From NCBI RefSeq assembly GCF_035958815.1, contig NZ_CP108383.1, forward strand, positions 1,550,001-1,614,000: a DNA stretch of 64,000 nucleotides. The letters run 5' to 3'. Positions 51,256-60,858 of the stretch are shown one piece after another. The position numbers were made by a program, and so were the translations under genes. The DNA comes from Nocardia sp. NBC_01327. GTDB taxonomy: Bacteria; Actinomycetota; Actinomycetes; Mycobacteriales; Mycobacteriaceae. The notes under the pieces were generated by a model. That model was given only the letters and a program-made list of their open reading frames with translations. It did not search any database and was not told where the DNA came from. Positions within the stretch are counted from its first letter, which is position 1; every line of letters begins with the position of its first letter.

Positions 51256-52679
51256 GATCGCTCTCCGGAAGCTGGGCGCGAATACTGTGCGCCGCAGCCG
51301 TTCTCGGTGTTGCGCTGCTGAGCCCGCAGGGGACGGCGACGGCGCGGCCGCTGGAGACGGTGGCGCCGCCGACGGTGGATCTGGGCGCACTGGGACAGGC
51401 GCAGGCGCTCAGCACCAAGCCCGCGCCGCTGGTGACCACCCAGCAGGGGCAGACCTGCGCCGAACCCGCGCTGAACGGTGTCGCGCCGCGCGATGAACCG
51501 GTGTCGCAGCGTGTGCTCGATCTGTCCGCGGCATGGCAGTTCAGCCGGGGCGCGGGGCAGAAGGTCGCGGTCATCGACACCGGTGTGAACCGGCATCCGC
51601 GGTTGCCCGGTCTGCAGGCCGGCGGTGACTATGTCTCGTCCGATAGCGACGGCACAGTCGACTGTGATGGGCACGGCACCTTCGTCGCCGGCATCATCGC
51701 CGCACAGCCCAGCGCGGACGATGCCTTCGTCGGCGTCGCGCCGGATGCGCAGATTCTCGCCATCCGGCAGTTCAGTGAGGCCTACAAGGCCAAAGACGCG
51801 AACACCGACTCACAGCCCGGCGCCATCAGCACGTCCGGATACGGCAATATGCTCACCCTCGCGGCGGCCGTGGTGCGTGCGGTCGATATGGGCGCGACGG
51901 TCATCAATATCTCCGAAGTCGCCTGTTCCGCAGCGGGAAACGACAATGCCGACGGCGCGCTCGGGGCCGCTACCCGCTACGCCTACGAACGCAATGTGGT
52001 GGTGGTGGTCGCTGCCGGAAATGTGGACAGCAGCACCGGATGCGGAACGCAGAATGACGAAAACGGCTGGGGCAAGGTGAAAACCGTGGCCAGTCCGGCC
52101 TGGTTCAATCCGTATGTGCTGACGGTCGGATCGGTCGACCCGGACGGCAGTCCGTCGAAGTTCACGCTGTACGGGCCGTGGGTGGATGTGGCTGCGGTGG
52201 GTCGCAATATCACTTCGCTCGACAGCAAGCCCGGTGGTACCGGCCTGGTCAATGCTGTGGTGGGCCAGTCGGGTTTGGCGCCGATCAACGGCACCAGTTT
52301 CGCCGCACCCTATGTGGCCGGGCTCGCCGCTCTCGTCCGCGCCAAATTTCCGGATATGACCGCACAGCAGGTCATGGATCGGATCACCCGCACCGCGCAC
52401 GGTCCCGGCACCGGGCGCGACGATCGCATCGGGTACGGACTCATCGATCCGCTCGCCGCCCTGACCGCACAGCTGCCCGACCAACCGGTGAGCGCCGGAG
52501 CCGATAAGGCCCGAGCCTTCCCCGCGCCCGAGAAGCCGGCAGGGCCCGCACGGCTGCCGCGCCTCGTCGCCACCATCGGGTCCATCGTCTGCCTCGCCGC
52601 GCTGGGAATCGGTCTCGCACTGTCGATTCCATTCCGCCGCGCACGCCGCGACGACGAGCTGCCCGACCTCGACTCGTAA
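51252..52679 (+). CDS. mycP: MycP, mycosin subtilisin-like protease
   Basis: 475 aa from ATG 51252, overlapping eccD by 4 bases. Sec signal peptide of ~30 residues (ILCAAAVLGVALLSPQGTATA), then the subtilase domain with intact triad: D109 in VIDTG, H141 in DGHGTFVAGI, S349 in NGTSFAAPYVAG. A C-terminal membrane helix (LVATIGSIVCLAALGIGLAL) is followed by a basic cytosolic tail. Mycosins are membrane-anchored proteases on the outer face that stabilise the ESX complex and cleave some substrates. Confidence 0.95.
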   Translation: MRSLSGSWARILCAAAVLGVALLSPQGTATARPLETVAPPTVDLGALGQAQALSTKPAPLVTTQQGQTCAEPALNGVAPRDEPVSQRVLDLSAAWQFSRGAGQKVAVIDTGVNRHPRLPGLQAGGDYVSSDSDGTVDCDGHGTFVAGIIAAQPSADDAFVGVAPDAQILAIRQFSEAYKAKDANTDSQPGAISTSGYGNMLTLAAAVVRAVDMGATVINISEVACSAAGNDNADGALGAATRYAYERNVVVVVAAGNVDSSTGCGTQNDENGWGKVKTVASPAWFNPYVLTVGSVDPDGSPSKFTLYGPWVDVAAVGRNITSLDSKPGGTGLVNAVVGQSGLAPINGTSFAAPYVAGLAALVRAKFPDMTAQQVMDRITRTAHGPGTGRDDRIGYGLIDPLAALTAQLPDQPVSAGADKARAFPAPEKPAGPARLPRLVATIGSIVCLAALGIGLALSIPFRRARRDDELPDLDS

Positions 52680-52696
52680 CGACCGGAGAAACACTC

Positions 52697-55600
52697 ATGG
52701 CTACCGAAGGTTTCGTCCGCAGACCCCGCATCGCCCCGCCGCGCGCGCCCGGCGGCGAGATGGCGCTCACCCCGCCGCCGGAAATCCCACGGGCGGTGTC
52801 GGGTTCGCTGCTCAGCAAGCTGATGCCGGTGGTGATGATCGTCGCCATGATCGGCATGATCGGGATGATGGCCATGATGGGTAAATCCATCCTGTCCAAC
52901 CCGATGATGATGATGTTCCCGATGATGATGATCATGTCGATGGCCGGCATGTTCATGGGTAAGAGCGGCGGCGCCAAGAGCGCCGGTGAGCTGAACGAGG
53001 AGCGCAAGGACTACTTCCGCTATCTCGACCAGACTCGGCGGGAAGTGCGGCGTACCGCGCTCAAGCAGCTCGAGACGCTGGTCTGGAGTCATCCCGAGCC
53101 CGCCGACCTGCTCTCGGTAGTCGGCACGCGGCGCATGTGGGAGCGGCGGCCCAATGATCCGGACTTCGGGCATGTGCGGGTCGGGATCGGAACGCACCGG
53201 CTCGCAGCGAAACTCGCGCGGCCGGAGACCGGGCCGCTGGAGGATCTGGAGCCGGTGTCCACTGTGGCTTTGCGCCGATTCGTGCGCACCCACTCCGTGG
53301 TGCATCATCTGCCGACCGCGGTATCGCTGCGGGCGTTCCCCGCGATCAATGTCGAGGGACCGGCGGCGGATACGCGAAGCATGGTGTGGGCCATGCTGAT
53401 CGAGCTCACCGCGTTCCACGGGCCGGACCACGTCGCCGTCGCGATCGTATGCGCCGATCCGGATTCGGCGAACTGGTCCTGGGCGAAATGGCTTCCGCAC
53501 CTGCAACATACGTCGCAGCGCGACGGTATGGGCGCGGCGCGCATGATCTACCGCTCGCTCGGCGAGCTGGAGACGGCGCTCGCCGACGACCTGCTCGAGC
53601 GCGGGCGGTTCATGCGCAATCCGCAGCCGACAGCGGGGCGTTTGCATCTGGTCGTGATTATCGACGACGGATATGTGAGCGGCACCGAGCGGCTCATCAG
53701 TGAATCCGGGCTGGACGCGGTCACGGTGATCGACCTCAGCTCGTCCGAGAACAGCCTTGCCGCGCGCCGTGGGCTGCAATTGGTCGCCTCCGGCGGGGAT
53801 GTCTTCGCCAAGAGCGCCGCCGGTACCGAGAAGTTCGCCACTGCCGACCAGGTGAGTCTGGCGGAGGCGGAGGCCTTCTCGCGCAGCCTCGCCCGCTTCC
53901 GCATTGCCACCGCCGCACAGATCGTCAGCCTCGGCGACAACACCAGTACCAGCGATCCGGGCCTCATGTCACTGCTGAAGATTCCGGACGCCGCGCAGAT
54001 CGATCCGGCCAAGGTGTGGCGGCCGCGTCAGGGTCGCGAGCGACTGCGGGTGCCGATCGGCATCACACCCGACGGCACGCCCGTCGAGATCGATATCAAG
54101 GAATCGGCCGAGAACGGTATGGGGCCGCACGGCCTGTGCATCGGCGCCACCGGTTCGGGTAAGTCGGAATTCCTTCGCACCCTGCTGCTTTCGATGGTCG
54201 CCACGCACTCGCCGGATCAGCTGAACCTGGTGCTGGTCGACTTCAAGGGTGGCGCGACATTCCTCGGTATGGATCCGCTGCCGCATGTCGCGGCCGTCAT
54301 CACCAACCTCGAGGAAGAGCTCTCCCTCGTCGACCGTATGCGCGACGCGCTCGCCGGTGAGATGAACCGCCGTCAGGAATTGCTGCGCACCGCGGGCAAT
54401 TTCGCGAATGTCACCGAATACGAGAAGGCGCGCTCCGCCGGGGTGCCGCTGGACCCGCTACCCGCACTCTTCGTCGTCATCGACGAGTTCTCCGAATTGC
54501 TCTCGCAGAAGCCGGATTTCGCCGACCTGTTCGTCATGATCGGCCGCCTCGGCCGGTCGCTGCACGTGCACCTTCTGCTCGCCTCGCAGCGGCTGGAGGA
54601 GAACAAGATGCGCGGACTCGACTCACACCTGTCCTACCGGATCGGCCTGCGCACGTTCTCCGCCAATGAATCCCGCGCCGTGCTGGGCATCACCGATGCC
54701 TACCACCTGCCGGGTATCCCGGGCTCGGGCTACCTGAAGAGCGACTCCTCGGATCCCTTGCGGTTCAACGCGACCTACGTCTCCGGGCCCTATGTCGCAC
54801 CGCGCACCGCCCGGCAGGCGGACGGCCGCGAGGTCGCCGAGGCGCCGCCGCGCGAATTCACCGCCGGACCGGTCGAGATGCTGGCGCTGCCGGAAACCCC
54901 GTTCGATCCGCTGGATCTGCTGCCGCCTCCGCCGCCCGCCGCCGACGAGGGTATTCCGGACAGCCTGCTGCAGGTCGTGGTCAAGCGACTGACCGGACAC
55001 GGCCGTCCCGCCCACGAGGTGTGGCTGCCGCCGCTGGAGGAATCGCCCACCGTCGATATGCTGCTGCCGGATCCGGACTGGCGGTCGTCGGTCAACCGGC
55101 ACGGCCAGCTGTGGATGCCGATCGGCATCATCGACAAGCCGTACGAGCAGCGTCGTGATGTGCTGACCATCAATCTCGGTGGCGCACAGGGCAATGTGGC
55201 GGTGGTCGGCGGTCCGCAGGCCGGTAAATCCACCGCGCTGCGCACCATCGTCATGGCCGCCGCGGCCACCCATACCCCGGAGCAGGTGCAGTTCTTCTGC
55301 ATCGATCTCGGTGGTGGCAGCATGGCCGGTCTGGTCGGCCTGCCGCACGTCGGCTCGGTCGCCAGCAAACTCGACTCCGACCGGGCGCGGCGCACCATTG
55401 CCGAACTCGCCACCCTGCTGCTGCAGCGTGAGGAACGCTTCGCCCAGCTCGGCATCGAATCCATGACCGAGTTCCGGCGGCGCAAGCATGCCGCTCTGGC
55501 CGCGGGCGCGACCGACGACCCGGTGCTGGCCGATAAGTTCGGTGACGTATTCCTGGTGATCGACGGCTGGGCCGCCTTCCGCGAGGAGTTCGACACGCTG

Positions 55601-56716
55601 GAGGGCCAGGTCAACGGCCTTGCCGCACAGGGTCTCTCGTACGGTATCCACGTGGTGCTCGGCGCCAACCGGTGGGCCGAGATCCGGCCCGCGATCAAGG
55701 ATATGATCGGCACCCGCGTCGAACTGCGGCTCGGCGATCCGTCCGACTCCGAGATGGGCCGGCGGGTGGCGATCAATGTGCCGCTGAACCGGCCGGGTCG
55801 CGGCCTCACCGCCGATCAGCTGCATCTGCTGATCGCCCTGCCGCGCTTGGATTCCGATACCGATCCGCAGACGCTGGCCGAAGGCGTGAATGCCGCCAAG
55901 ACGCAGATGACCGCGATGTACGGTGACCGCCGCGCTCCCGATGTTCGTATGCTGCCACTGAACATTCCGCGCGAGCAGGTACTGCAGCTGGCCCGCGCCC
56001 GCGGCATCCAGCCGAGCGCCACCAAGATTGTCGTCGGCATCGGCGAGGCCGAATTGGCGCCGCTGGTACTGGATTTCGGCTCAGATCCGCATCTCATGGC
56101 CTTCGCGGACGTGGAGAGCGGCAAGACCACGCTGCTGCGCAATATCATTCGCGGCATCGCCGAGAACTCCACCGCCGATCAGGCTCGCGTCATCCTCATC
56201 GATTACCGCCGCACCCTGCTGGGCACGCTCGAAGGCGATCAGCTCGCCGGGTATTCGACGTCCTCGCAGACCTGCGGCGCCATGATCCAAGAGGTCGTGA
56301 ACTACCTGTCCAAGCGCATCCCCGGTTCCGACATCACACCGCAGCAGCTCCGCGACCGCAGCTGGTGGACCGGGCCGGAGATCTACATCATCATCGACGA
56401 CTACGACATGGTCGCCACCGGCGGACTCCAGAATCCACTGGGCCCCCTGGTCGAATACCTGCCCCAGGCCCGCGATATCGGCATGCACGTGATCATCACC
56501 CGCCGCACCGGCGGCGTCTCCCGCGCCCTCTACGACGGAGTCCTGGGCGTCATGAAGAACATGTCCGTAGACGCTCTGGTCATGTCCGGCCCCCGCGACG
56601 AAGGCAAGATCATCGGCGACGTCCGCCCCTCGAAACTGCCCCCCGGCCGTGGCATCCTGGTCTCCCGCAGCCGCGGCCAGGAAATGGTCCAGATCGCCGA
56701 GCTTCCCGGTCTGTAG
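52697..56716 (+). CDS. eccC: EccC, single-chain FtsK/SpoIIIE-type ESX motor ATPase
   Basis: A 1339-aa protein, ATG 52697. After FVRRPRIAPPR come two Met-rich membrane helices (~38-60 and ~68-88). A DUF-type stalk domain is followed by three ATPase domains: Walker A GATGSGKSEFLRTLL (~residue 484), GGPQAGKSTALRTIV (~837) and ADVESGKTTLLRNII (~1136). Walker B-type strands VLVDFKGG and LFVVIDEF are in the first domain. EccC is the motor that recognises Esx/PE-PPE signals. It is not split into Ca and Cb as in ESX-1. The third P-loop (VESGKT) departs from GxxxxGKS, as in other EccC proteins. Confidence 0.95.
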   Translation: MATEGFVRRPRIAPPRAPGGEMALTPPPEIPRAVSGSLLSKLMPVVMIVAMIGMIGMMAMMGKSILSNPMMMMFPMMMIMSMAGMFMGKSGGAKSAGELNEERKDYFRYLDQTRREVRRTALKQLETLVWSHPEPADLLSVVGTRRMWERRPNDPDFGHVRVGIGTHRLAAKLARPETGPLEDLEPVSTVALRRFVRTHSVVHHLPTAVSLRAFPAINVEGPAADTRSMVWAMLIELTAFHGPDHVAVAIVCADPDSANWSWAKWLPHLQHTSQRDGMGAARMIYRSLGELETALADDLLERGRFMRNPQPTAGRLHLVVIIDDGYVSGTERLISESGLDAVTVIDLSSSENSLAARRGLQLVASGGDVFAKSAAGTEKFATADQVSLAEAEAFSRSLARFRIATAAQIVSLGDNTSTSDPGLMSLLKIPDAAQIDPAKVWRPRQGRERLRVPIGITPDGTPVEIDIKESAENGMGPHGLCIGATGSGKSEFLRTLLLSMVATHSPDQLNLVLVDFKGGATFLGMDPLPHVAAVITNLEEELSLVDRMRDALAGEMNRRQELLRTAGNFANVTEYEKARSAGVPLDPLPALFVVIDEFSELLSQKPDFADLFVMIGRLGRSLHVHLLLASQRLEENKMRGLDSHLSYRIGLRTFSANESRAVLGITDAYHLPGIPGSGYLKSDSSDPLRFNATYVSGPYVAPRTARQADGREVAEAPPREFTAGPVEMLALPETPFDPLDLLPPPPPAADEGIPDSLLQVVVKRLTGHGRPAHEVWLPPLEESPTVDMLLPDPDWRSSVNRHGQLWMPIGIIDKPYEQRRDVLTINLGGAQGNVAVVGGPQAGKSTALRTIVMAAAATHTPEQVQFFCIDLGGGSMAGLVGLPHVGSVASKLDSDRARRTIAELATLLLQREERFAQLGIESMTEFRRRKHAALAAGATDDPVLADKFGDVFLVIDGWAAFREEFDTLEGQVNGLAAQGLSYGIHVVLGANRWAEIRPAIKDMIGTRVELRLGDPSDSEMGRRVAINVPLNRPGRGLTADQLHLLIALPRLDSDTDPQTLAEGVNAAKTQMTAMYGDRRAPDVRMLPLNIPREQVLQLARARGIQPSATKIVVGIGEAELAPLVLDFGSDPHLMAFADVESGKTTLLRNIIRGIAENSTADQARVILIDYRRTLLGTLEGDQLAGYSTSSQTCGAMIQEVVNYLSKRIPGSDITPQQLRDRSWWTGPEIYIIIDDYDMVATGGLQNPLGPLVEYLPQARDIGMHVIITRRTGGVSRALYDGVLGVMKNMSVDALVMSGPRDEGKIIGDVRPSKLPPGRGILVSRSRGQEMVQIAELPGL

Positions 56717-56740
56717 TGTGCCGGGGAGGAAGGGGCACAC

Positions 56741-58549
56741 GTGATCATCGGGACCGGATCGATCCTTGGCGGCTATCGCATCGAGCGCACGCTCGGTAGC
56801 GGGGGGATGGGGACGGTCTATTTGGCTGAACATCCCTCGTTGGCGCGGTATGTGGCGCTGAAGGTGCTGTGGCCGCAGTTGGCGTTCGATCCGGAGTATC
56901 GGGCTCGGTTCGAGCGGGAGGCGAAACTCGCTGCGGGGCTGGATCATCCGAATGTGGTGGCGGTCCAGAACAAGGGGGAGGATCGGGGATATCTGTGGAT
57001 CGCGCTGCAGTATGTGAACGGGACGGATGCCGCTACCGCGCTGGAGCTCGAACCGGAGGCGATGACCGCTGATCGGGCGCTTCGGATTGTGGGGGAGATC
57101 GGTAAGGGGCTTGACTACGCCCATCGGAGTGGGCTGCTGCACCGGGATGTGAAACCTGCCAACTTCTTGCTCGCGCCGCAGGAGAGCGGGCAGGAGCGGG
57201 TGCTGCTGGCGGACTTCGGGATTGCCAAGCCTTCGGATGACGACGGCCAGTTGACCCGTACGGGGACCTTTCTGGCGACTGTGGCCTATGCGTCGCCGGA
57301 GCAGCTGTCCGGGGAACCGCTCGATTCCCGCAGCGATGTCTACAGTCTCGGGTGCTCGTTCTACCGGCTCTTGACCGGCGAAAACCCTTATCGCGGAGCG
57401 CAACCGCTGGCTGTGATGATGGGGCATATCAATGCGCCGCCGCCGCGGATCTCCGATGTGCGGCCTGATCTGCCTGCTGAGCTCGATGATGTGCTGGCCC
57501 GCGTGCTGGCCAAGAATCCGGGCGAACGGTATGACGATTGCGCGCAATTCGTCGAGGCGGCGGGCGTGGCGCTCGGTCGGATGGGAGCCCCAGCTGCCGG
57601 GTATGCCGACGACAACGCGTACGGCGACAACGGCTATCGGGATAACAACGGGTACGGCGAGGCCAAGGGGTACGGCGAGACGAAGGGCTATGGCGAGACG
57701 AAGGGCTATGGCGAGACGAAGGGGTACGGCGAGACGAAGGGGTACGGCGAGACCAAGGTGAGTACCGCGTCGTGGCCGGTCGCCGGTACGTCGCGGCTGG
57801 AACCCGGCGCGAGCGCGACGCGCCGGGAATCACGCGATGGGTTCGGCGCCGCCGCTGCGGCCGCGTCTGTCGGTCCGGACTCGCACACACGCGATTCCGT
57901 GCGGAAGGAGCTCGGCGGCAAGCGGTCTCAGCGGGCGCCGTGGAAGGTCGTCAGCGCGGTATTCACCGGCGGGATCGTGGTCCTGGCAGTCGCGGTGCTC
58001 GCGATCAACCATTCCGGCAAGACCGACGGTGGCGTCCGGCATGCGGCGGCGCCGGCCACTGTTGCCGCACCGCCCCCGACCACGTACGCACCCGTCGCAC
58101 CTGCCGCGCCGACTACGACGGCAATGGCCGCGGCGCAGCTGCAGGATCCGTGCCAACTGGTCACGCCGGAGTTGCGGCGGCGGTCGGACCTCGGCGAATC
58201 CAGCGATCCGACAACCACATCGGAGGATCGCACCTGTAGTTGGGAGACGTCGGGCAAGCCGCACGTCACTGCGAAGGTGTCGATCAGCACGGAATTCATG
58301 CAGGCCGATCCGGGCTCACGGAATGTTCGGGTCGGGACCGGGGTCAGCGGACGAGAGACCTCGCATGAGCGTGACGGCGACGGGCACGGTGATGATCGGG
58401 GCTTCGCGGTCTGCTTCGTGCAGTGGCCGACCTCCTACGGGCACATCCGCGTCACCATGGCGGGGCGCGCGGGCGCTACCGGCACCGACGACTTGTGCAG
58501 TGCCGCCGAGGATCTGGCCGACGGGATCTTCGACAACGTCAAGCGATGA
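56741..58549 (+). CDS. Ser/Thr kinase with GYGETK repeats and external domain
   Basis: 602 aa from GTG 56741, with GAGGAAGGGG upstream, 24 bases behind eccC. Kinase motifs LGSGGMGTVYLAEH, VALKVL, HRDVKPANFLL, DFGIAK and SPEQLSG. Residues ~304-339 are six GYGE(A/T)K hexapeptides. One membrane helix (VVSAVFTGGIVVLAVAVLAI) is followed by a Pro/Ala linker and a ~130-residue external domain with DPCQLVTPELRR, CSWETSG and DDLCSAAEDLADGIF. Its cysteines suggest a disulfide-stabilised DUF3558-like fold (tentative). Its position suggests that it regulates the ESX motor. Confidence 0.88.
   Translation: MIIGTGSILGGYRIERTLGSGGMGTVYLAEHPSLARYVALKVLWPQLAFDPEYRARFEREAKLAAGLDHPNVVAVQNKGEDRGYLWIALQYVNGTDAATALELEPEAMTADRALRIVGEIGKGLDYAHRSGLLHRDVKPANFLLAPQESGQERVLLADFGIAKPSDDDGQLTRTGTFLATVAYASPEQLSGEPLDSRSDVYSLGCSFYRLLTGENPYRGAQPLAVMMGHINAPPPRISDVRPDLPAELDDVLARVLAKNPGERYDDCAQFVEAAGVALGRMGAPAAGYADDNAYGDNGYRDNNGYGEAKGYGETKGYGETKGYGETKGYGETKGYGETKVSTASWPVAGTSRLEPGASATRRESRDGFGAAAAAASVGPDSHTRDSVRKELGGKRSQRAPWKVVSAVFTGGIVVLAVAVLAINHSGKTDGGVRHAAAPATVAAPPPTTYAPVAPAAPTTTAMAAAQLQDPCQLVTPELRRRSDLGESSDPTTTSEDRTCSWETSGKPHVTAKVSISTEFMQADPGSRNVRVGTGVSGRETSHERDGDGHGDDRGFAVCFVQWPTSYGHIRVTMAGRAGATGTDDLCSAAEDLADGIFDNVKR
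57650..57757 (+). repeat. 18-bp tandem repeat, six copies, coding GYGE(A/T)K
   Basis: Six in-frame 18-base units (GGGTACGGCGAGACGAAG and variants) lie in the kinase juxtamembrane linker. The first unit reads GEAK, the rest GETK. It offers repeated Thr and Tyr residues for phosphorylation and is prone to copy-number change by slippage. Confidence 0.9.
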
Positions 58550-58568
58550 TCTGGCGGCGCGGCAGCCC

Positions 58569-58700
58569 GTGAGCTGGGGCAGTGACATCCCGCGTGAGCT
58601 GGGGGCGGCGACATCCCGCGTGAGCTGGGCCAGTGACACCTCGCATGAGCTCGAGCGAGGTCATCTCGTGCGTCAGGCGATGTCGGCCCGCGTGAGCTGC
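58569..58700. repeat. Imperfect 25-26-bp tandem repeats between kinase and GNAT genes
   Basis: GTGAGCTG(G) recurs at 58569, 58594, 58620, 58645 (as ATGAGCT) and 58692, with the shared body GGCAGTGACATCCCGC. The last unit falls in the 3' end of the minus-strand GNAT gene, where it encodes the QLTRADIA end. The units look like decayed copies of that gene end. This fills the 123-base gap after the kinase gene. Confidence 0.6.
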
Positions 58701-59272
58701 GGGTGTGCCGTGAGGGGGAGGGGCTCGGGGTGGAGCTTGCGGGTGGAAAGCCAGCTGGCGGTTGGCCGTTCGAAGAGCGCGCCCGACGGGCCGGTGGCTT
58801 CGGGCCCGGCGAAGCGGGCTTGGCGGAAGCCCGCCCGGATGTAGTAGTCGTGCAGCCCGCCATTGGTGGTCCAGGCATCCAGGCGGACCCAGTCACGGTT
58901 GCTGTGCGCAGCCAGGGTCGCGGCATGCTCCAGGAGGGCATGGCCGATGCGGTGACCGGCGAAGCGGAGGTCCACGATCATGTAGTGCACGATCACCGCC
59001 TCGGCGATCTCGCCGGGCGACCAAAGGCCTTCGTCCGCACGGTCGTTCACGGTGATGGTGCCGGCGGTCTCGCCATCGATCTCGGCCATCCACGTTTCGC
59101 CATTGCGGACGGCGCGGGCCACGGACCGGACGAAGGTCTCGATGGGCAGACCTCGGCCGGCCCGGGTCCACTGATCGCTACCGCGGGCTGCCAGCCAGCT
59201 GGTGCGTTGGAGCCGGAACCGGGTGATGGTTCCTATGTCTGAATGATGAGCCGGGCGTAGATGCGGTGTCAT
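58673..59272 (-). CDS. GNAT-family N-acetyltransferase
   Basis: A 199-aa protein; ATG 59272 overlaps the stop of the GntR gene (ATGA). Blocks typical of the GNAT fold: TPHLRPAHHSDIGTITRF at the start, MAEIDGETAGTITVND, the acetyl-CoA-binding turn LRFAGHRIGHALLEHAA (an R-x-x-G-x-G/A variant), WVRLDAWTTNGGLHDYYIRAGF. It would acetylate a small amine or amino group. Co-transcription with a GntR regulator next to polyamine genes makes a polyamine a possible acceptor (inference). Confidence 0.8.
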   Translation of the reverse strand: MTPHLRPAHHSDIGTITRFRLQRTSWLAARGSDQWTRAGRGLPIETFVRSVARAVRNGETWMAEIDGETAGTITVNDRADEGLWSPGEIAEAVIVHYMIVDLRFAGHRIGHALLEHAATLAAHSNRDWVRLDAWTTNGGLHDYYIRAGFRQARFAGPEATGPSGALFERPTASWLSTRKLHPEPLPLTAHPQLTRADIA

Positions 59273-60108
59273 GGTGAGCCGGGTAGCAGGGAACTCTCGA
59301 AGGAGTGGGAATTGCCGGGCGGCGGTGGGGCGCCGAGAGTTTTGCGAATGATATCCGTACCTGGGTCGTCGCCCAGCTCGTAAGCCAGACGGTTGCGGGC
59401 CGCCGTGGATCGATGGCGGGTGACGCGGGTGATGCGTTCATGGTTTGCGCCGATCCGCAGGTGATCGAGCAGGATGGTTCCGGGCCCGACACCGAGCACG
59501 GCCGCCTCCTCAGCAGTGGCTGGGCGCGCGACGACGGTATCCCGATGCGCGGTTTCCGCGAAACCACGCTCGGCGAGTCGGCGTGTCGTGCCCTCCGGAA
59601 TGTCGTGGGGCACGTCGATTCCGGTGGCCTCCGCCAGATCTCGCGGGTAGAAGCTGACCTCCCACGACCACGGCTCATTGTCCAGATACTGCATGACCGT
59701 GCGTGAGACCACCCACGCATCACGCTCCACACCCAGCCAGTGCGCGACCTCCGGGCTCGCCGGTTCCATGCGGGCGCTGAACTGTTTGGACGGCTCCCGG
59801 CCGGCCGCCCGCGCGATCTCCACGAAGATATCGTGGGCAGCACGGGGCCGGTCGGGGCGAATGTGGTTGGTGACAACCGATTCCAGCACCTCCTGGCTGC
59901 GCACGATGGTGCCGCGGGAAGTTGCTGTGTACACCAGGTTTTCGGCAACCAGGAGCTGAATCGCATTGCGAGCGGTGGTGATCGAGACCTGCATCTGATC
60001 GGCCAGCTCATTGTGGCTTGGTAGTCGATCGCCCGGGTTCCACTTGCCGGCGCGGATCTCCTCGCGGAGGAGGTCTGCGATCCGTTGGTATCTCGGACCG
60101 TCCGCCAT
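59269..60108 (-). CDS. GntR-family regulator, HutC/UTRA type
   Basis: 279 aa from ATG 60108, chosen for GAGGAG 5 bases upstream; ATG 60132 is in frame. An N-terminal winged helix: YQRIADLLREEIRAGKWNPG, LPSHNELADQMQVSITTARNAI and TSRGTIV. A UTRA-type ligand domain follows (WVVSRTVMQYLDNEPWSWEVSFYP, LLDHLRIGANHE). It likely represses its own GNAT operon and possibly the divergent DUF4254 gene or the polyamine operon, responding to a small metabolite. The ligand is not evident. Confidence 0.85.
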   Translation of the reverse strand: MADGPRYQRIADLLREEIRAGKWNPGDRLPSHNELADQMQVSITTARNAIQLLVAENLVYTATSRGTIVRSQEVLESVVTNHIRPDRPRAAHDIFVEIARAAGREPSKQFSARMEPASPEVAHWLGVERDAWVVSRTVMQYLDNEPWSWEVSFYPRDLAEATGIDVPHDIPEGTTRRLAERGFAETAHRDTVVARPATAEEAAVLGVGPGTILLDHLRIGANHERITRVTRHRSTAARNRLAYELGDDPGTDIIRKTLGAPPPPGNSHSFESSLLPGSP

Positions 60109-60174
60109 CTCGCTCCTCGGTTGTTGCTTCAAGGCCCCGAAGTCTACTCCGGGTGCCGAATCGCCGTGTAAGGC

Positions 60175-60202
60175 TTGACAGGCACATTCTGAGGTTTATT
60201 GT
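60175..60202 (+). promoter_or_regulatory. Candidate SigA-type promoter for the DUF4254 gene
   Basis: TTGACA at 60175-60180 and TATTGT at 60197-60202, spaced by 16 bases, 49 bases before the GTG 60251. It lies in the divergent gap with the GntR gene, so it is a natural target of that regulator, although no clear operator palindrome is visible. Confidence 0.4.
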
Positions 60203-60250
60203 AATGAACGTCCTGAATGCGGTGTTGTACGTCGATGAACGTGAGGCAGC

Positions 60251-60790
60251 GTGGCTGGTTCGGAGACATCTAATACGGTCGTTGTGGCATTGCCCGACAT
60301 GTCCGATCAGTATGCGGACGTCGGTTCACAAGCGCTAACGTCCGGCCTATTGCCGACTTCGGACCTACTTTTGCGCGCTTGCCGTGGTCATCGCGTCGTC
60401 GGCGGACCCCTGCTGTGGTTCGCCCACGATCTCGCGGTGCTGCACGAGCGGCGCGTGGTGGGACGTGGCGGCACCGGGCCGGAAACCGATCCGACCGCCA
60501 TTATCGAGAACAAGCGGCGGCGCATCGAATTGGTGATGGCCATTGACGATTGGATCGTGCGCTCCGTGCCCCAGCATCGGCTGGGCGCCACGTTGCACAC
60601 CGAAACGGTCGGATCGGTCATAGATAGATTGGCCGAGGCGTCTATTCGCGCACACCACGCGTTGATGACCCTCGACGCCAATGATGAAATGCTGCACGGC
60701 ACTTGGCATCATTTGGCCGAATTGTCCGATGCCTACGATGATCTCGTGCGTGATGTGCTCGCCGGAAGGCGTCGGCTTCCCGCTTGGTAG
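60251..60790 (+). CDS. DUF4254-family protein
   Basis: 179 aa from GTG 60251. The central block matches the DUF4254 pattern: IIENKRRRIELVMAIDDWIV, then GATLHTETVGSVIDRLAEASIRAHHAL, and the C-terminal QLxELxxAYDDLV-like LAELSDAYDDLVRDVLAGRRR. It is an all-alpha, cytosolic protein. The family has been seen beside nucleotide or cell-wall sugar genes, but its activity is unknown. It is closed by the strong hairpin at 60799-60841. Confidence 0.7.
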   Translation: MAGSETSNTVVVALPDMSDQYADVGSQALTSGLLPTSDLLLRACRGHRVVGGPLLWFAHDLAVLHERRVVGRGGTGPETDPTAIIENKRRRIELVMAIDDWIVRSVPQHRLGATLHTETVGSVIDRLAEASIRAHHALMTLDANDEMLHGTWHHLAELSDAYDDLVRDVLAGRRRLPAW

Positions 60791-60798
60791 GCGGAAAT

Positions 60799-60841
60799 GA
60801 AAACGCGGTCCGGACCCGAGGGTGGTCCGGACCGCGTTTTC
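60799..60841. terminator. Strong bidirectional terminator
   Basis: GAAAACGCGGTCCGGACC (60799-60816) and GGTCCGGACCGCGTTTTC (60824-60841) form a perfect 18-base-pair stem with a 7-base loop. A-rich and T-rich ends are suited to termination from both sides, between the convergent DUF4254 and amine oxidase genes. Confidence 0.92.
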
Positions 60842-60858
60842 TGTTTTCAGTGTGCCGA

